A stretch of 64,000 nt of DNA from Mycolicibacterium iranicum (GTDB lineage: Bacteria; Actinomycetota; Actinomycetes; Mycobacteriales; Mycobacteriaceae). The translations under genes were made by a program, and so were the position numbers. Below are positions 8,013 through 16,777 of this stretch, piece by piece. Location of the stretch: positions 89,723 to 153,722 of the forward strand of contig NZ_JACHVU010000010.1 in assembly GCF_014190915.1 (NCBI RefSeq), written 5' to 3'. How positions within the stretch are numbered: position 1 is the stretch's first letter; every line of letters starts with the position of its first letter. A model generated the notes under the pieces. It ran no database searches, was not told the origin of the DNA, and was given only the letters and a program-made list of their open reading frames with translations.

Positions 8013-8689
8013 GCCACGCGGGTGCCGCGTTCGACCTGGGGCCGCGGGGCGCGCATCCGGCGCAACTGGGAGGCACGGCTGGCGGCGTAGAAGCCGAGCT
8101 TCCAGCCCGTCTCGGTGTTGTCCGGGAACTTCTGGTCGGCAAGCCTGTTCACCTTGCGGCCGAGGAAGAACCCGTCGACGACCATGATGAGCACCAGCAC
8201 CAGCATCGCCGGCGAGATGAGCGCCTGCACCTGCACCGACGGCACCGCCAGCATGATGAAGATCATGCCGAGGGCGGCGGGCATGAAGAGCCCCAGCAGA
8301 TTGCGCCGCGAGTCGACCAGATCGCGCACATACCGGCGCACGGGCCCGCGGTCGCGGGGCAGCAGGTAGGCGTCCTCCCCGGCCATCATGCGCTCGCGGC
8401 GCACGCTCATGTCGGAGCGGCGTTCGGCGCGCTCGGCCTTGCGTTCTTCACGGGAGAGCTTCGGGCCGCGCAACTCCTTGCGGCGCTTGCGGGCCTCGGC
8501 CGTCGTCATCGGCGCGGGCGCGACGGGACCGCGCCTGCGGTTCGACTGATTGCGCTTCGGGGTGGGTTTGCCCTTCGGTGCCGTGGCCGAACGCTCGACG
8601 GATGCGGCGACCTCCGTCGCCTCGTCGGCGGGTACGGGATCGCCGGCGTTCCCGGCGGCAACGTCCTTCTTGCGGCCCAGCAGCTTCAC
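8009..8689 (-). CDS. DUF3043 membrane protein (Rv2206 type)
   Basis: Conserved actinobacterial membrane protein of 226 residues, function unknown. The N-terminal 110 residues are highly charged with many Arg and Lys. A short pair of membrane segments follows at about residues 132-172 (LLGLFMPAALGMIFIML, then AMLVLVLIMVV), and a charged tail ends with VERGTRVA. The GTG at 8689 is chosen because a TAACCT -10 box lies 7 nt upstream and the family sequence KLLGRKK begins there. A longer reading frame exists only as the antisense shadow of glycerate kinase. It heads the cobT-cobS transcription unit with a 4-bp overlap; a role in cobamide handling is possible but not shown. Confidence 0.85.
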   Translation of the reverse strand: MKLLGRKKDVAAGNAGDPVPADEATEVAASVERSATAPKGKPTPKRNQSNRRRGPVAPAPMTTAEARKRRKELRGPKLSREERKAERAERRSDMSVRRERMMAGEDAYLLPRDRGPVRRYVRDLVDSRRNLLGLFMPAALGMIFIMLAVPSVQVQALISPAMLVLVLIMVVDGFFLGRKVNRLADQKFPDNTETGWKLGFYAASRASQLRRMRAPRPQVERGTRVA

Positions 8690-8696
8690 ACCTGCC

Positions 8697-8702
8697 AGGT
8701 TA
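8697..8702 (-). promoter_or_regulatory. -10 box TAACCT of the DUF3043-cobT-cobS unit
   Basis: TAACCT on the minus strand lies 7 nt in front of the GTG at 8689, the leaderless arrangement. Confidence 0.5.
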
Positions 8703-8737
8703 CTTCTCCGGGCACGGCGGACCCAATCCGCGCGGGT

Positions 8738-8743
8738 TAGTCT
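8738..8743 (+). promoter_or_regulatory. -10 box TAGTCT of glycerate kinase
   Basis: TAGTCT lies 3 nt before the first GTG (8747) and 6 nt before the second GTG (8750). The spacing favours a leaderless transcript beginning at the second GTG. The divergent DUF3043 -10 box lies 35 bp away. Confidence 0.45.
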
Positions 8744-8746
8744 GCC

Positions 8747-9829
8747 GTGGTGACAGGCACCGACCCCTCCGCGAGAACCGTGCTGATCGCGCCGGATTGC
8801 TTCGGCGACAGCCTGACCGCGGTGCAGGCCGCCCGATCCATCGCGCAGGGGTGGCGGTCGTCGCGTCCCGCTGACACGGTCACGCTCGCACCGCAGTCCG
8901 ACGGCGGGCCCGGGTTCGTGGAGGTGCTCGGCAGCCGGCTCGGCGAGATCCGCACGATGACCGTCAGCGGTCCGTTGGACGTCGAGGTCGAGGCGCGGTG
9001 GGTGCTCGACTCCGATGCACCGGTCACCGCGTACATCGAATGCGCCCAGGCGTGCGGACTGGCGCTGCTCGGCGGTCCGCCGACGGTGCGCACCGCGCTC
9101 GACGCGCACAGCAGGGGAGTGGGCCAGCTCATCGCCGCGGCTCTCGACGCCGGCGCCGGCCGCATCGTCGTCGGGCTCGGCGGCAGTGGGTCCACCGACG
9201 GCGGGCGCGCCATGGTCGAGGCGCTGGGTGGGCTGGCCGCCGCGCGCGACCTGCTCGACGGGGTCGAGCTCATCGCCGCCAGCGACGTGGAACACCCGCT
9301 GCTCGGGACGATGGGCGCCGCCACGGTCTTCGGGCCGCAGAAGGGCGCCGACGCCGAAACGGTCGCCGTCCTCGAAGAGCGGCTCGCCGCCTGGGCGGAG
9401 GAACTCAACGCCGCGGCGGGCCGCCCGGTCAGCGACGAGCCCGGGGCCGGGGCGGCCGGCGGGATCGGCGCCGCCTTGCTGGCCCTCGGCGGCCGTCGCG
9501 AATCCGGCGCCGCGATCATCGCCGAGCACACCGGGCTCGCCGCGGACGTCGCCGCGGCCGACCTCGTCATCACCGGCGAGGGGCGGTTCGACGACCAGTC
9601 GCTGCACGGAAAGGTCGTCAGCGCCCTGGCCGCGGGCGCCCGGTCCCACGACATCCCGGTGCTGGTGCTCGCCGGGCAGGTCACCCTGGACCGGCCCGCG
9701 CTGCAGGCCGCAGGCATCGCGTCGGCGTATTCGATCACCGAGCACGCGGGTTCGGTCGAGAAGGCGATCGGTGACGCCGCCAACCAGCTGACCGGGCTGG
9801 CCACCTCCGTCGCGGCGAGCTGGCAGTAG
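8747..9829 (+). CDS. Glycerate kinase (GlxK/GarK family)
   Basis: Soluble kinase of about 360 residues that phosphorylates D-glycerate. Family regions visible are VLIAPDCFGDSLTAVQAA at the start, the LAPQSDGGPGF loop, IVVGLGGSGSTDGG, the PGAGAAGGIGAALLALGG stretch and DLVITGEGRFDDQS with the catalytic acidic residues. Two tandem GTG codons could start it; the -10 box 6 nt before the second (8750) makes that one attractive and shortens the protein by one residue. It corresponds to Rv2205c. An ErpA-type gene follows 100 bp downstream. Confidence 0.92.
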   Translation: MVTGTDPSARTVLIAPDCFGDSLTAVQAARSIAQGWRSSRPADTVTLAPQSDGGPGFVEVLGSRLGEIRTMTVSGPLDVEVEARWVLDSDAPVTAYIECAQACGLALLGGPPTVRTALDAHSRGVGQLIAAALDAGAGRIVVGLGGSGSTDGGRAMVEALGGLAAARDLLDGVELIAASDVEHPLLGTMGAATVFGPQKGADAETVAVLEERLAAWAEELNAAAGRPVSDEPGAGAAGGIGAALLALGGRRESGAAIIAEHTGLAADVAAADLVITGEGRFDDQSLHGKVVSALAAGARSHDIPVLVLAGQVTLDRPALQAAGIASAYSITEHAGSVEKAIGDAANQLTGLATSVAASWQ

Positions 9830-9929
9830 CTCGCGGTAGATGGGGAATACGGTCGAAACCAGGTACCGTTGACAGTGTGGAGCCACCGGGGAGACCGGCT
9901 TCACCCACATACATGACACGGGAGATTCC

Positions 9930-10307
9930 ATGACTGTTCAGGACGAGTCGGCTGTGCAGGCTGGCCAGACCACCGAAGCTGCGCACGGCGTGACCCTGTC
10001 GGATGCCGCGGCGGCCAAGGCGAAGGCCCTGCTCGACCAGGAAGGTCGCGACGACCTGGCACTGCGGATCGCCGTGCAGCCGGGCGGCTGCGCCGGACTG
10101 CGTTACAACCTCTTCTTCGACGACCGCTCGCTCGACGGCGACCTCGTCGTCGACTTCAACGGTGTCGAGCTCACCGTCGACCGCATGAGCGCTCCCTACG
10201 TGCAGGGCGCCACCATCGACTTCGTCGACACGATCGAGAAGCAGGGCTTCACCATCGACAACCCGAACGCCACCGGCTCCTGCGCCTGCGGCGACTCGTT
10301 CAACTGA
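9930..10307 (+). CDS. erpA: A-type Fe-S carrier / insertion protein (ErpA/IscA/HesB family)
   Basis: Small cytosolic protein of 125 residues that carries or inserts iron-sulfur clusters. The three ligand cysteines are in place: Cys in PGGCAGLRY and the pair in GSCACGDSF at the C-terminus. GGGAG lies a few bases in front of the ATG, so this one has a normal ribosome site. It corresponds to Rv2204c. The qcrA Rieske protein in this window is a plausible client type, but no specific partner can be inferred. Confidence 0.93.
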   Translation: MTVQDESAVQAGQTTEAAHGVTLSDAAAAKAKALLDQEGRDDLALRIAVQPGGCAGLRYNLFFDDRSLDGDLVVDFNGVELTVDRMSAPYVQGATIDFVDTIEKQGFTIDNPNATGSCACGDSFN

Positions 10308-10308
10308 T

Positions 10309-10977
10309 CTAGTACTGCCCTGCCGCCCGCGGCAGGTAGGAACACACCAGGATCTCGTCGTCGACGGAGATCAACTGTGCGACGGCCTGCTCGTCGACTT
10401 CCTGCGGCTGGTTCCGGGTGGAACCGCTAGCGGGCAGGACCCGCATGGTGAACAGCACCTGAGCCTGCGTCGGCGACGACAGCACCATCTTGTCGATCGA
10501 CGACACCTCAGCGCTGTCGTACTGCTTGCGGAACGCGTCACTGGACAGGTTTGCCAGCGCCAGGTCGGAACGCTTCTCCTTCACTGCGTCGAAGAGCCCG
10601 CACAGCGTGTGACGCGCGACCTGTTCGACGTCCCCGTTGGACAGCGCGTCCACATAGTCCTGGATCGCCGCGCTGGCCGACTGCTCCGTCAGGGCGCCCG
10701 CGGTGGGCTCCTCGTCCCGCCCGCTGCCGACCGCCACCGCGGTCACCAGCCCGCCCACCACCAGGATCGCCACCACGACCGCCAGGATGATCCACGGTGC
10801 GCGCCTGCGTTTCGGATACTGCACCGGAGGGGGCAGTGTGCCCGGGTAGGACGCGTTCAGACCGCCCTCGGGATACGGCTGCGCCATCGGCGGGTACCCC
10901 TGCTGCGGGTACGGTTCCGGATACATCTGGGGGCCTGATGGTCCAGCGCCGTAAGGGGGCGGATATGGACCAGTCAT
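10309..10977 (-). CDS. Proline/tyrosine-rich membrane protein (Rv2203 type)
   Basis: Bitopic membrane protein of 222 residues, function unknown. A Pro/Tyr/Gly/Gln-rich cytoplasmic N-terminus of about 60 residues is followed by RRRAPWIILAVVVAILVV, a single membrane span, and an extracytoplasmic domain of about 120 residues with two cysteines (HTLCGLF and LVCSYL). That domain resembles small NTF2-like or DUF4878 domains, but this is only an impression. The ATG at 10977 is preferred because GGGAG sits 7 nt upstream; another ATG at 11016 would add 13 residues without a ribosome site. Its stop lies 1 bp from that of erpA. Confidence 0.75.
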   Translation of the reverse strand: MTGPYPPPYGAGPSGPQMYPEPYPQQGYPPMAQPYPEGGLNASYPGTLPPPVQYPKRRRAPWIILAVVVAILVVGGLVTAVAVGSGRDEEPTAGALTEQSASAAIQDYVDALSNGDVEQVARHTLCGLFDAVKEKRSDLALANLSSDAFRKQYDSAEVSSIDKMVLSSPTQAQVLFTMRVLPASGSTRNQPQEVDEQAVAQLISVDDEILVCSYLPRAAGQY

Positions 10978-11155
10978 CGATGTGCTCCCGGGAACGTTGA
11001 TCGGATCCTGCGGCATCTACAGTGGCCGAGCAGGCACTTATAGGCAGGTTAGCGCACCTCCGGGAGGCGACCCCGCCGGTGACCGTGCCGCCCGCGCGCG
11101 TGCGACGATGCCTGGAAAGGCCTGAAATGCCGAAAACGACGAAGGGTAGGACTGC

Positions 11156-12127
11156 GTGACCATCGCGGTGACCGGATCGATTGCCACTGACCATCTGATG
11201 CGTTTCCCGGGGAAATTCTCCGAGCAGCTGCTGGCCGACCATCTGCAGAAGGTCTCGCTGAGCTTCCTGGTCGACGACCTCGTGATGCACCGCGGCGGCG
11301 TCGCAGGCAACATGGCGTTCGCGATGGGCGTGCTCGGCGGCAACCCGACGCTCGTCGGCGCGGTCGGCGAGGACTTCGACGACTACCGCCACTGGCTCAC
11401 CACCCACGGCGTGAACTGCGACAGCGTGCTCGTCTCCCAAAGCGCCTACACGGCCCGCTTCGTCTGCACCACCGACGAGGACATGGCCCAGATCGCGTCG
11501 TTCTACCCCGGGGCGATGTCGGAGGCCCGCAACATCAAGCTGGCCGACATCGTCGAGCGGGCGGGCACGCCCGATCTGGTCATCATCGGCGCCAACGACC
11601 CCGAGGCGATGTTCCTGTACACCGAGGAGTGCCGCGCGCTGGGGCTGGCGTTCGCCGCGGACCCGAGCCAGCAGCTGGCCCGGCTCTCGGGCGAGGAGAT
11701 CCGCAAGCTGATCGACGGCGCGACCTACCTGTTCACCAACGACTACGAATGGGATCTGCTCCTGCAGAAATCCGGGTGGTCGGAGGCCGAGGTGATGAGC
11801 CAGATCGAGATGCGCGTCACCACGCTGGGCGAGAAGGGCGTCGACCTCGTCGGGCGGGACGGCACCTTCATCCACGTCGACGTCGTGCCCGAGACCCACA
11901 AGGCCGATCCGACCGGGATCGGCGACGCGTTCCGTGCGGGCTTCCTCACCGGCCGCGACGCCGGCCTGTCGCTGGAGCGGTCTGCCCAGCTCGCGTCGCT
12001 CGTGGCCACGCTGGTGCTCGAGGCGCCCGGCCCGCAGGAGTGGAGCTGGGACAGGGACTCCGCGGTGGAGCGCCTCTCGGAGGCCTACGGCGCCGAAGCG
12101 GGCCGGGAGATCGCGGCAGCCCTCTAG
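11156..12127 (+). CDS. adoK: Adenosine kinase, ribokinase-like (PfkB family)
   Basis: Phosphorylates adenosine to AMP. Mycobacteria use this unusual, ribokinase-like enzyme (Rv2202c, also called cbhK). The 323 residues contain the substrate-lid block HRGGVAGNMAFAMGVLGG near residue 42 and PfkB signature 2, DPTGIGDAFRAGFLTG, with the catalytic Asp. It starts at a GTG with AGGA five bases upstream. It converges on asnB, with the two TAG stops sharing the bases CTAG. The upstream gap of 178 bp holds one AGGTTAG half-site and no other recognised element. Confidence 0.93.
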   Translation: MTIAVTGSIATDHLMRFPGKFSEQLLADHLQKVSLSFLVDDLVMHRGGVAGNMAFAMGVLGGNPTLVGAVGEDFDDYRHWLTTHGVNCDSVLVSQSAYTARFVCTTDEDMAQIASFYPGAMSEARNIKLADIVERAGTPDLVIIGANDPEAMFLYTEECRALGLAFAADPSQQLARLSGEEIRKLIDGATYLFTNDYEWDLLLQKSGWSEAEVMSQIEMRVTTLGEKGVDLVGRDGTFIHVDVVPETHKADPTGIGDAFRAGFLTGRDAGLSLERSAQLASLVATLVLEAPGPQEWSWDRDSAVERLSEAYGAEAGREIAAAL

Positions 12128-14055
12128 AGCTGCACCGGGTAGGACGGTTCGCTGATCGTCGGCGTGACGCTCTGGTCGACGAAGATCGAGTACCAGAGCA
12201 TGAAGATCAGCACCGTCCACAACCGGCGGCTGTGATCAGACGTCCCCGCGCGGTGCTCGTCGAGCATCGCGCGGACCGCCGCGAGGTCGACGAAGTCGCC
12301 CGCGCCCGAGGTGGCCACCGTGTCGTAGGCCCAGTCGAGCAGCGCACCGGCGCGCAGCCAGTGCCTGATCGGGACGGGGAACCCCAGCTTCGGCCGGTTC
12401 AGCACGTGGGCGGGCACGATCGGCGCCAGGGCGCGGCGCAGCGCGTACTTCGTCGTCGTCCGGGTGATCTTCTGCTCGTACGGGAGGCGGGAGGCGACCG
12501 CGAAGACCTCCGGGTCCAGGAACGGCACCCGCAGCTCCAGCGAGTTGGCCATCGTCATCTTGTCGGCCTTGACCAGGATGTCCCCACGCAGCCAGGTGAA
12601 CAGGTCGATGTGCTGCATCCGCGCCACCGGATCCCAGCCCTGCGACTGCGCGTAGACCGGTGCCGTGACGTCGGTGTGCACCCAGTCCTGCCGGAAGTTC
12701 GGCAGCACCGCCCGCAGGTGGGCGTCGGAGAAGCTGCGCGCGTTGCCGTAGTAGCGCTCCTCGAGCGTCAGCGATCCGCGGTGCAGCAGGCTCTTGCCGC
12801 GCATGCCCTCGGGCAGCGGGCCCGCCATCCTGCCCACGGATTTGCGTAGCCCCCGCGGCAGATAGTCGAACGGCTTGAGCGACAGCGGTTCCCGATAGAT
12901 GGTGTAGCCGCCGAACAGTTCGTCGGCGCCTTCGCCGGACAGCACCACCTTCACGTGTTTGCGAGCTTCGCGAGCGATGAAGTACAGCGGCACCAGCGCG
13001 GGGTCGGCGACGGGCTCGTCGAGATACCAGACGATCTCCGGGAGCGCCTCGACGAACTCCTGCTGGCTGACCACCTTGGTCACGTGCCGCGCGCCGATGG
13101 CCTCCGCCGACGCGACGGCGACGTCGACCTCGGAGAAACCTTCGCGTTCGAAGCCGGTGGTGAACGTGATCAAGCGCGGGTTGTGGCGCATCGCCAGCGC
13201 CGCGATCGCCGTGGAGTCGATGCCGCCGGACAGGAACGCGCCCACCGTCACATCGGCACGCATGTGCTTGGCCACCGAATCTTCGAGCGCGGCGGTGATC
13301 TCGTCATAGCGGCGCTGCTCGTCGCCGGCGGTGAACGGGACGGCGTCGAAGCGCGGCCGGAAATACCGCGTCACCTCGGGGGCGGCGCCGGCGCGGATAC
13401 GGGCGTAGCTGCCGGACTCGAGGCGGCGGATGCCGCGGTGCAGGGTCTCGGGCTCCGGAACGTACTGCAGCACGGTGTAGTGCTGCACGGCGCGCTCGTC
13501 GATCGTCATGTCGACACCCAGCCGGCCGGCGACGTCGAGCAGGCACTTCTTCTCGCTGCCCACCGCCGTGCCGCCCGGGCCGGTCGCCATGTAGAGCGGC
13601 TTGATGCCGAACGGGTCCCTGGCGCAGAACAGTTCCTGCTCGACGGTGTCCCACAGCGCGAACGCGAACATGCCGCGCAGCTTCGTCAGCGCCTCGGGGC
13701 CCCAGTGGTGATAGGCCGCCAGGATCGCCTCGCCGTCACCGTCGGTGTGGAAGACGGCGCCGAACTGCTCGCGCAACGCCTCCCGCAGCTCCAGGTAGTT
13801 GTAGATCTCGCCGTTGAACACCAGCATGTAGCGCTCGGGCGCGTCGCTCGGTCCCCATCTCAGCGGCTGATGGCTGTGGGCGATGTCGATGATCGAAAGC
13901 CGGTTGAAGCCGAGCACGACGCGGTCGTCGTTCCAGGTGCCCGGCTCGTCGGGTCCGCGGTGACGCATCTGCGCGGACGCTCCCGACACGGCGTCCACGA
14001 CGGCGGGGGAGACCTCAGACGACGCGTCGGTTACCAGCGCAAGCAGTCCACACAC
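12124..14055 (-). CDS. asnB: Asparagine synthase (glutamine-hydrolysing)
   Basis: Class II amidotransferase of 643 residues that makes asparagine from aspartate, glutamine and ATP. The N-terminal nucleophile is Cys2 (GTG-TGT-GGA, Val/Met-Cys-Gly), which fixes the start at 14055; the frame extends a further 75 codons upstream through a DNA repeat, which is not coding. The glutaminase half carries RGPDEPGTW and LVFNGEIYNY. The synthetase half carries the ATP pyrophosphatase loop LSGGIDSTAIA and LSGEGADELFGGY. A CATACT -10 box 6 nt upstream suggests a leaderless message. It is orthologous to Rv2201. Confidence 0.96.
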   Translation of the reverse strand: MCGLLALVTDASSEVSPAVVDAVSGASAQMRHRGPDEPGTWNDDRVVLGFNRLSIIDIAHSHQPLRWGPSDAPERYMLVFNGEIYNYLELREALREQFGAVFHTDGDGEAILAAYHHWGPEALTKLRGMFAFALWDTVEQELFCARDPFGIKPLYMATGPGGTAVGSEKKCLLDVAGRLGVDMTIDERAVQHYTVLQYVPEPETLHRGIRRLESGSYARIRAGAAPEVTRYFRPRFDAVPFTAGDEQRRYDEITAALEDSVAKHMRADVTVGAFLSGGIDSTAIAALAMRHNPRLITFTTGFEREGFSEVDVAVASAEAIGARHVTKVVSQQEFVEALPEIVWYLDEPVADPALVPLYFIAREARKHVKVVLSGEGADELFGGYTIYREPLSLKPFDYLPRGLRKSVGRMAGPLPEGMRGKSLLHRGSLTLEERYYGNARSFSDAHLRAVLPNFRQDWVHTDVTAPVYAQSQGWDPVARMQHIDLFTWLRGDILVKADKMTMANSLELRVPFLDPEVFAVASRLPYEQKITRTTTKYALRRALAPIVPAHVLNRPKLGFPVPIRHWLRAGALLDWAYDTVATSGAGDFVDLAAVRAMLDEHRAGTSDHSRRLWTVLIFMLWYSIFVDQSVTPTISEPSYPVQL

Positions 14056-14061
14056 CGCGCC

Positions 14062-14067
14062 AGTATG
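14062..14067 (-). promoter_or_regulatory. -10 box CATACT of asnB
   Basis: CATACT on the minus strand lies 6 nt in front of the asnB GTG. The same hexamer serves ctaE. Confidence 0.45.
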
Positions 14068-14080
14068 CCTAATCGCGGCG

Positions 14081-14174
14081 GTCGCTTCGCTCCTGCCCAC
14101 CGGCCACATTCCCCGGTCGCTTCGCTCCTGCCCACCGGCCACATTCCCCGGTCGCTTCGCTCCTGCCCACCGGC
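14081..14174. repeat. 35-bp tandem direct repeat, 2.7 copies
   Basis: Copies begin at 14081, 14116 and 14151, each opening with GTCGCTTCGCTCCTGCCCAC. The first two are complete and identical; the third breaks off after 24 bases. The array fills the gap between the divergent asnB and ctaC genes. No function is evident. Confidence 0.9.
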
Positions 14175-14249
14175 GTGGTCTACGCTGCGTAGTATTCAGT
14201 GCAGCCGTTGACCGGCCACCGGTCAATCGACTTTGTAGGAGGCGCCAAC

Positions 14250-15284
14250 GTGTCCGCTCGCGGCCTGAAGTTGGTGGCATTGTCCCTGCTCCTGGGCGGG
14301 ACCACGGTGCTACTCAGCGGATGCAGTTGGTCGGAGGTGCTCGGTCTCGGATGGCCGAACGGCATCACCCCCGAGGCACACCTCAACCGTGAGCTGTGGA
14401 TCGGCTCCGTCATCGCGGCGTTCGTCGTCGGCGGGATCGTCTACGTGCTGCTGTTCTGGACGATGGCGTTCCATCGCAAGAAGAAGCACGAGACGGAACT
14501 GCCGCGCCAGTTCGGCTACAACATGCCGCTGGAGCTGACGCTGACGGTGATCCCGTTCATCATCATCTCGGTCCTCTTCTACTTCACCGTCGTGGTGCAG
14601 GAGGAGATGCTGAAGAAGGAGCCGAACCCCGAGGTCGTCATCGACGTCACGGCGTTCCAGTGGAACTGGAAGTTCGGCTACCAGAAGATCGACTTCTCCG
14701 ACGGCACACTGACCTACGACGGTGTGGACAACGCTCGCAAAGAGTCGATGACCTCGCGCCCCGAGGGCGAGGACAGCCACGGCGAGGAGCAGGTCGGCGC
14801 CATCGCCGGCAAGAATCCCGAGGATCGCACCTACCTGAACTTCGACAAGATCGAGACGCTCGGTTCGTCGACCGAGATCCCGGTGCTCGTCGTCCCGTCC
14901 GGCAAGCGCATCGAGTTCCAGATCGCCTCCGCCGACGTCATCCACGGGTTCTGGGTTCCGGAGTTCCTCTTCAAGAGGGACGTGCTGCCGAACCCCAAGG
15001 AGAACAACTCCGACAACATCTTCCAGATCAGCGAGATCTACCAGACCGGCGCGTTCGTCGGCCGGTGCACGGAGATGTGCGGCACCTACCACGCGATGAT
15101 GAACTTCGAGCTGCGCGTCGTGGAGCCCAACGACTTCAAGGCCTACCTCGACCAGCGCGAGGCCGGTAAGACGAACGCCGAAGCGCTGCAGGCGATCAAC
15201 CAGCCGCCGCTGGCCGTCACGACCAAGCCGTTCGACAGCCGCCGCGGAGAGCTCGCACCTCAGGCCCCGCAGGCAACGAGGTAA
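14250..15284 (+). CDS. ctaC: Cytochrome c oxidase subunit II (CtaC)
   Basis: Subunit II of the aa3 oxidase, which accepts electrons from the cytochrome bcc complex. The 344-residue protein starts at the GTG with AGGAGG 7 nt upstream. A lipoprotein-type signal ends in LLSGC, two membrane spans follow (about 50-70 and 95-115), then a periplasmic cupredoxin domain. The CuA ligands are visible in GRCTEMCGTYHAMM (two Cys, Glu, His, Met) and the earlier His in VIHGFWVPEF. An insertion between strands (about residues 155-195, rich in Glu and Gly) is typical of actinobacterial CtaC. It forms an operon with ctaF, 9 bp downstream. Confidence 0.96.
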   Translation: MSARGLKLVALSLLLGGTTVLLSGCSWSEVLGLGWPNGITPEAHLNRELWIGSVIAAFVVGGIVYVLLFWTMAFHRKKKHETELPRQFGYNMPLELTLTVIPFIIISVLFYFTVVVQEEMLKKEPNPEVVIDVTAFQWNWKFGYQKIDFSDGTLTYDGVDNARKESMTSRPEGEDSHGEEQVGAIAGKNPEDRTYLNFDKIETLGSSTEIPVLVVPSGKRIEFQIASADVIHGFWVPEFLFKRDVLPNPKENNSDNIFQISEIYQTGAFVGRCTEMCGTYHAMMNFELRVVEPNDFKAYLDQREAGKTNAEALQAINQPPLAVTTKPFDSRRGELAPQAPQATR

Positions 15285-15293
15285 GGACAGCAC

Positions 15294-15713
15294 ATGCACA
15301 TCGAAGCCAGGTTGTTCGAGTTCCTGACGGCGTTCTTCGCGCTGTCGACCGTCGTCTACGTCGTGCTGACCGCGATGTTCGCCACCGGCGGCACCGAGTG
15401 GGCCGGTGCGACCGCGCTGGCGCTGACCACGGGCCTGACACTCATCACCGGTACGTTCTTCCGCTTCGTCGCGCGTCGTCTGGACACCCGGCCCGAGGAC
15501 TACGAGGACGCCGAGATCGCCGACGGCGCGGGCGAACTGGGTTTCTACAGCCCGCACAGCTGGTGGCCGATCATGATCGCGCTGTCCGGTTCGATCACCG
15601 CGGTCGGCATGGCGATGTGGCTGCCGTGGCTGATCGTGGCGGGCGTCTGCTTCATCCTGGCGACCGTCTCCGGGCTGGTCTTCGAGTACCACACGGGCCC
15701 CGAGAAGCACTGA
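15294..15713 (+). CDS. ctaF: Cytochrome c oxidase subunit IV, actinobacterial (CtaF)
   Basis: Small membrane subunit of the aa3 oxidase, 139 residues, with four hydrophobic segments (about 8-28, 35-57, 88-108 and 110-130). It corresponds to Rv2199c. AAGGA precedes the ATG, 9 bp after the ctaC stop, so both are co-transcribed. The family does not carry redox centres; it helps hold the bcc-aa3 supercomplex. Confidence 0.93.
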   Translation: MHIEARLFEFLTAFFALSTVVYVVLTAMFATGGTEWAGATALALTTGLTLITGTFFRFVARRLDTRPEDYEDAEIADGAGELGFYSPHSWWPIMIALSGSITAVGMAMWLPWLIVAGVCFILATVSGLVFEYHTGPEKH

Positions 15714-15790
15714 CCCTTTTCAAGGTCACAATCAGGCATGACTTCGCCTGGAACCCGTGCGCGGGGATCCGATCCGGTGCCGCTGTTGGG

Positions 15791-15796
15791 TAGTGT
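15791..15796 (+). promoter_or_regulatory. Candidate -10 box TAGTGT for mmpS3
   Basis: A TANNNT hexamer sits in the 152-bp gap between ctaF and mmpS3, about 70 bp before the ATG. No convincing -35 is seen; read-through from ctaC-ctaF is equally possible. Confidence 0.3.
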
Positions 15797-15865
15797 TGCC
15801 GAGGCGCCATGAGCCGCCACGGCCACCGCCGGCGCCGAAGAAGCAGGCGAAAAGGACAGACGTAG

Positions 15866-16762
15866 ATGAGCGGGCCGAATCCTCCCGGGCGGGACTCTGG
15901 CAGCGCTGACCTCCCAGGCGAGGAGCCGGGTGGCGCCTCCGACGATGCGACGCGCGACGTCGCGGGCGGCAGCGGCGACAACCCCGACACCGGCCAGACG
16001 GACTTCTACTCGCGTGCGTACTCGGCGCCCGAGTCCGAGCAGTTCGTCAGCCCTCCGTACGCGCCGTCGGAGATCGCCCTCTACGACTACGACACCTACG
16101 ACCGTCCCGACGAGGCCACCGATTTCGCACCGCCGCCGCGCTGGCCGTGGGTGGTCGGCGTGGTGGCGATCGTGGCGGCCATCGCCCTGGTCGTCTCGGT
16201 CTCGGTGCTGGTGACCCGCACCGACACCGACAACCTGGCCACGCCGGAGACCACCACGCGCTCGGTACCGCCGGTGCAGGACGAATTCACCACGACCACA
16301 CCGCCACCCCCACCTCCGCCGCCACCGCCGACGACGGAGCCGCCGCCCCCGCCGCCACCGGAGACCATCACGGTGACCGAGCCGCCGCCACCGCCGCCCC
16401 CGCCGCCCCCGCCGCCGGCCGAGGCCCCGCCCCCGCCACCGCAGACGACCGAGGCCCCGCCGCCCCCGCCGACCACCACGACGCGGGCCGGGCCACGCCA
16501 GGTGACCTACTCGGTCACCGGGACGAAGGCGCCGGGCGACATCATCACCGTCACCTACATCGATGCGTCCGGGCGTAGCCGTACCCAGCGCAACGTGTAC
16601 ATCCCGTGGTCGCTGACGGTCACCCCGATCTCCCAGTCCGAAGTCGGCTCCGTGCAGGCGTCGAGCCTGTTTCTGGTCAGCCGGTTGAACTGCTCGATCA
16701 CCACCAGCGACGGAACGGTGTTGTCCTCCAACACCGGAAACGCCGCCCAAACCAGCTGTTAG
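15866..16762 (+). CDS. mmpS3: MmpS3-type membrane protein with polyproline stalk
   Basis: Bitopic membrane protein of 298 residues. A disordered acidic N-terminus (about 1-90) leads to one span at about 93-116. A stalk of polyproline blocks broken by Thr and Glu (about 143-210) follows, then a C-terminal MmpS domain of about 85 residues beginning QVTYSVTGTKAPG, with two Cys (RLNCSITT and the terminal QTSC) that could form a disulphide. It corresponds to Rv2198c. MmpS proteins normally assist MmpL transporters, yet no mmpL gene lies nearby here or in M. tuberculosis; the link to the oxidase genes is positional. AAAGGA precedes the ATG. Confidence 0.9.
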   Translation: MSGPNPPGRDSGSADLPGEEPGGASDDATRDVAGGSGDNPDTGQTDFYSRAYSAPESEQFVSPPYAPSEIALYDYDTYDRPDEATDFAPPPRWPWVVGVVAIVAAIALVVSVSVLVTRTDTDNLATPETTTRSVPPVQDEFTTTTPPPPPPPPPPTTEPPPPPPPETITVTEPPPPPPPPPPPPAEAPPPPPQTTEAPPPPPTTTTRAGPRQVTYSVTGTKAPGDIITVTYIDASGRSRTQRNVYIPWSLTVTPISQSEVGSVQASSLFLVSRLNCSITTSDGTVLSSNTGNAAQTSC

Positions 16763-16777
16763 GCCACCACACCGCCG

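Noticed and set aside
9869..9897. TTGACA promoter in front of erpA
   Set aside because: No TANNNT hexamer lies 16-19 bp downstream, so the exact -35 match alone is not enough.
8690..9931. Long minus-strand reading frame antisense to the glycerate kinase gene
   Set aside because: It is the open complement of a high-GC gene. Only its last 226 codons (8009-8689) show family features, and a -10 box marks the true start.
11041..11060. Second IdeR box upstream of adenosine kinase (GCAGGTTAGCGCACCTC)
   Set aside because: Only the left half-site AGGTTAG matches; the right half has lost the inverted repeat. The AGGTTA at 8697 is likewise only the complement of a -10 box.
14081..14174. Possible CRISPR array
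   Set aside because: Copies are directly adjacent with no spacers, there are fewer than three full copies, and no cas genes are nearby.
16400..16500. Simple CCG/CCGCC repeat in mmpS3 as a separate DNA element
   Set aside because: It is the codon pattern of the polyproline stalk and stays in frame; no independent element is needed.
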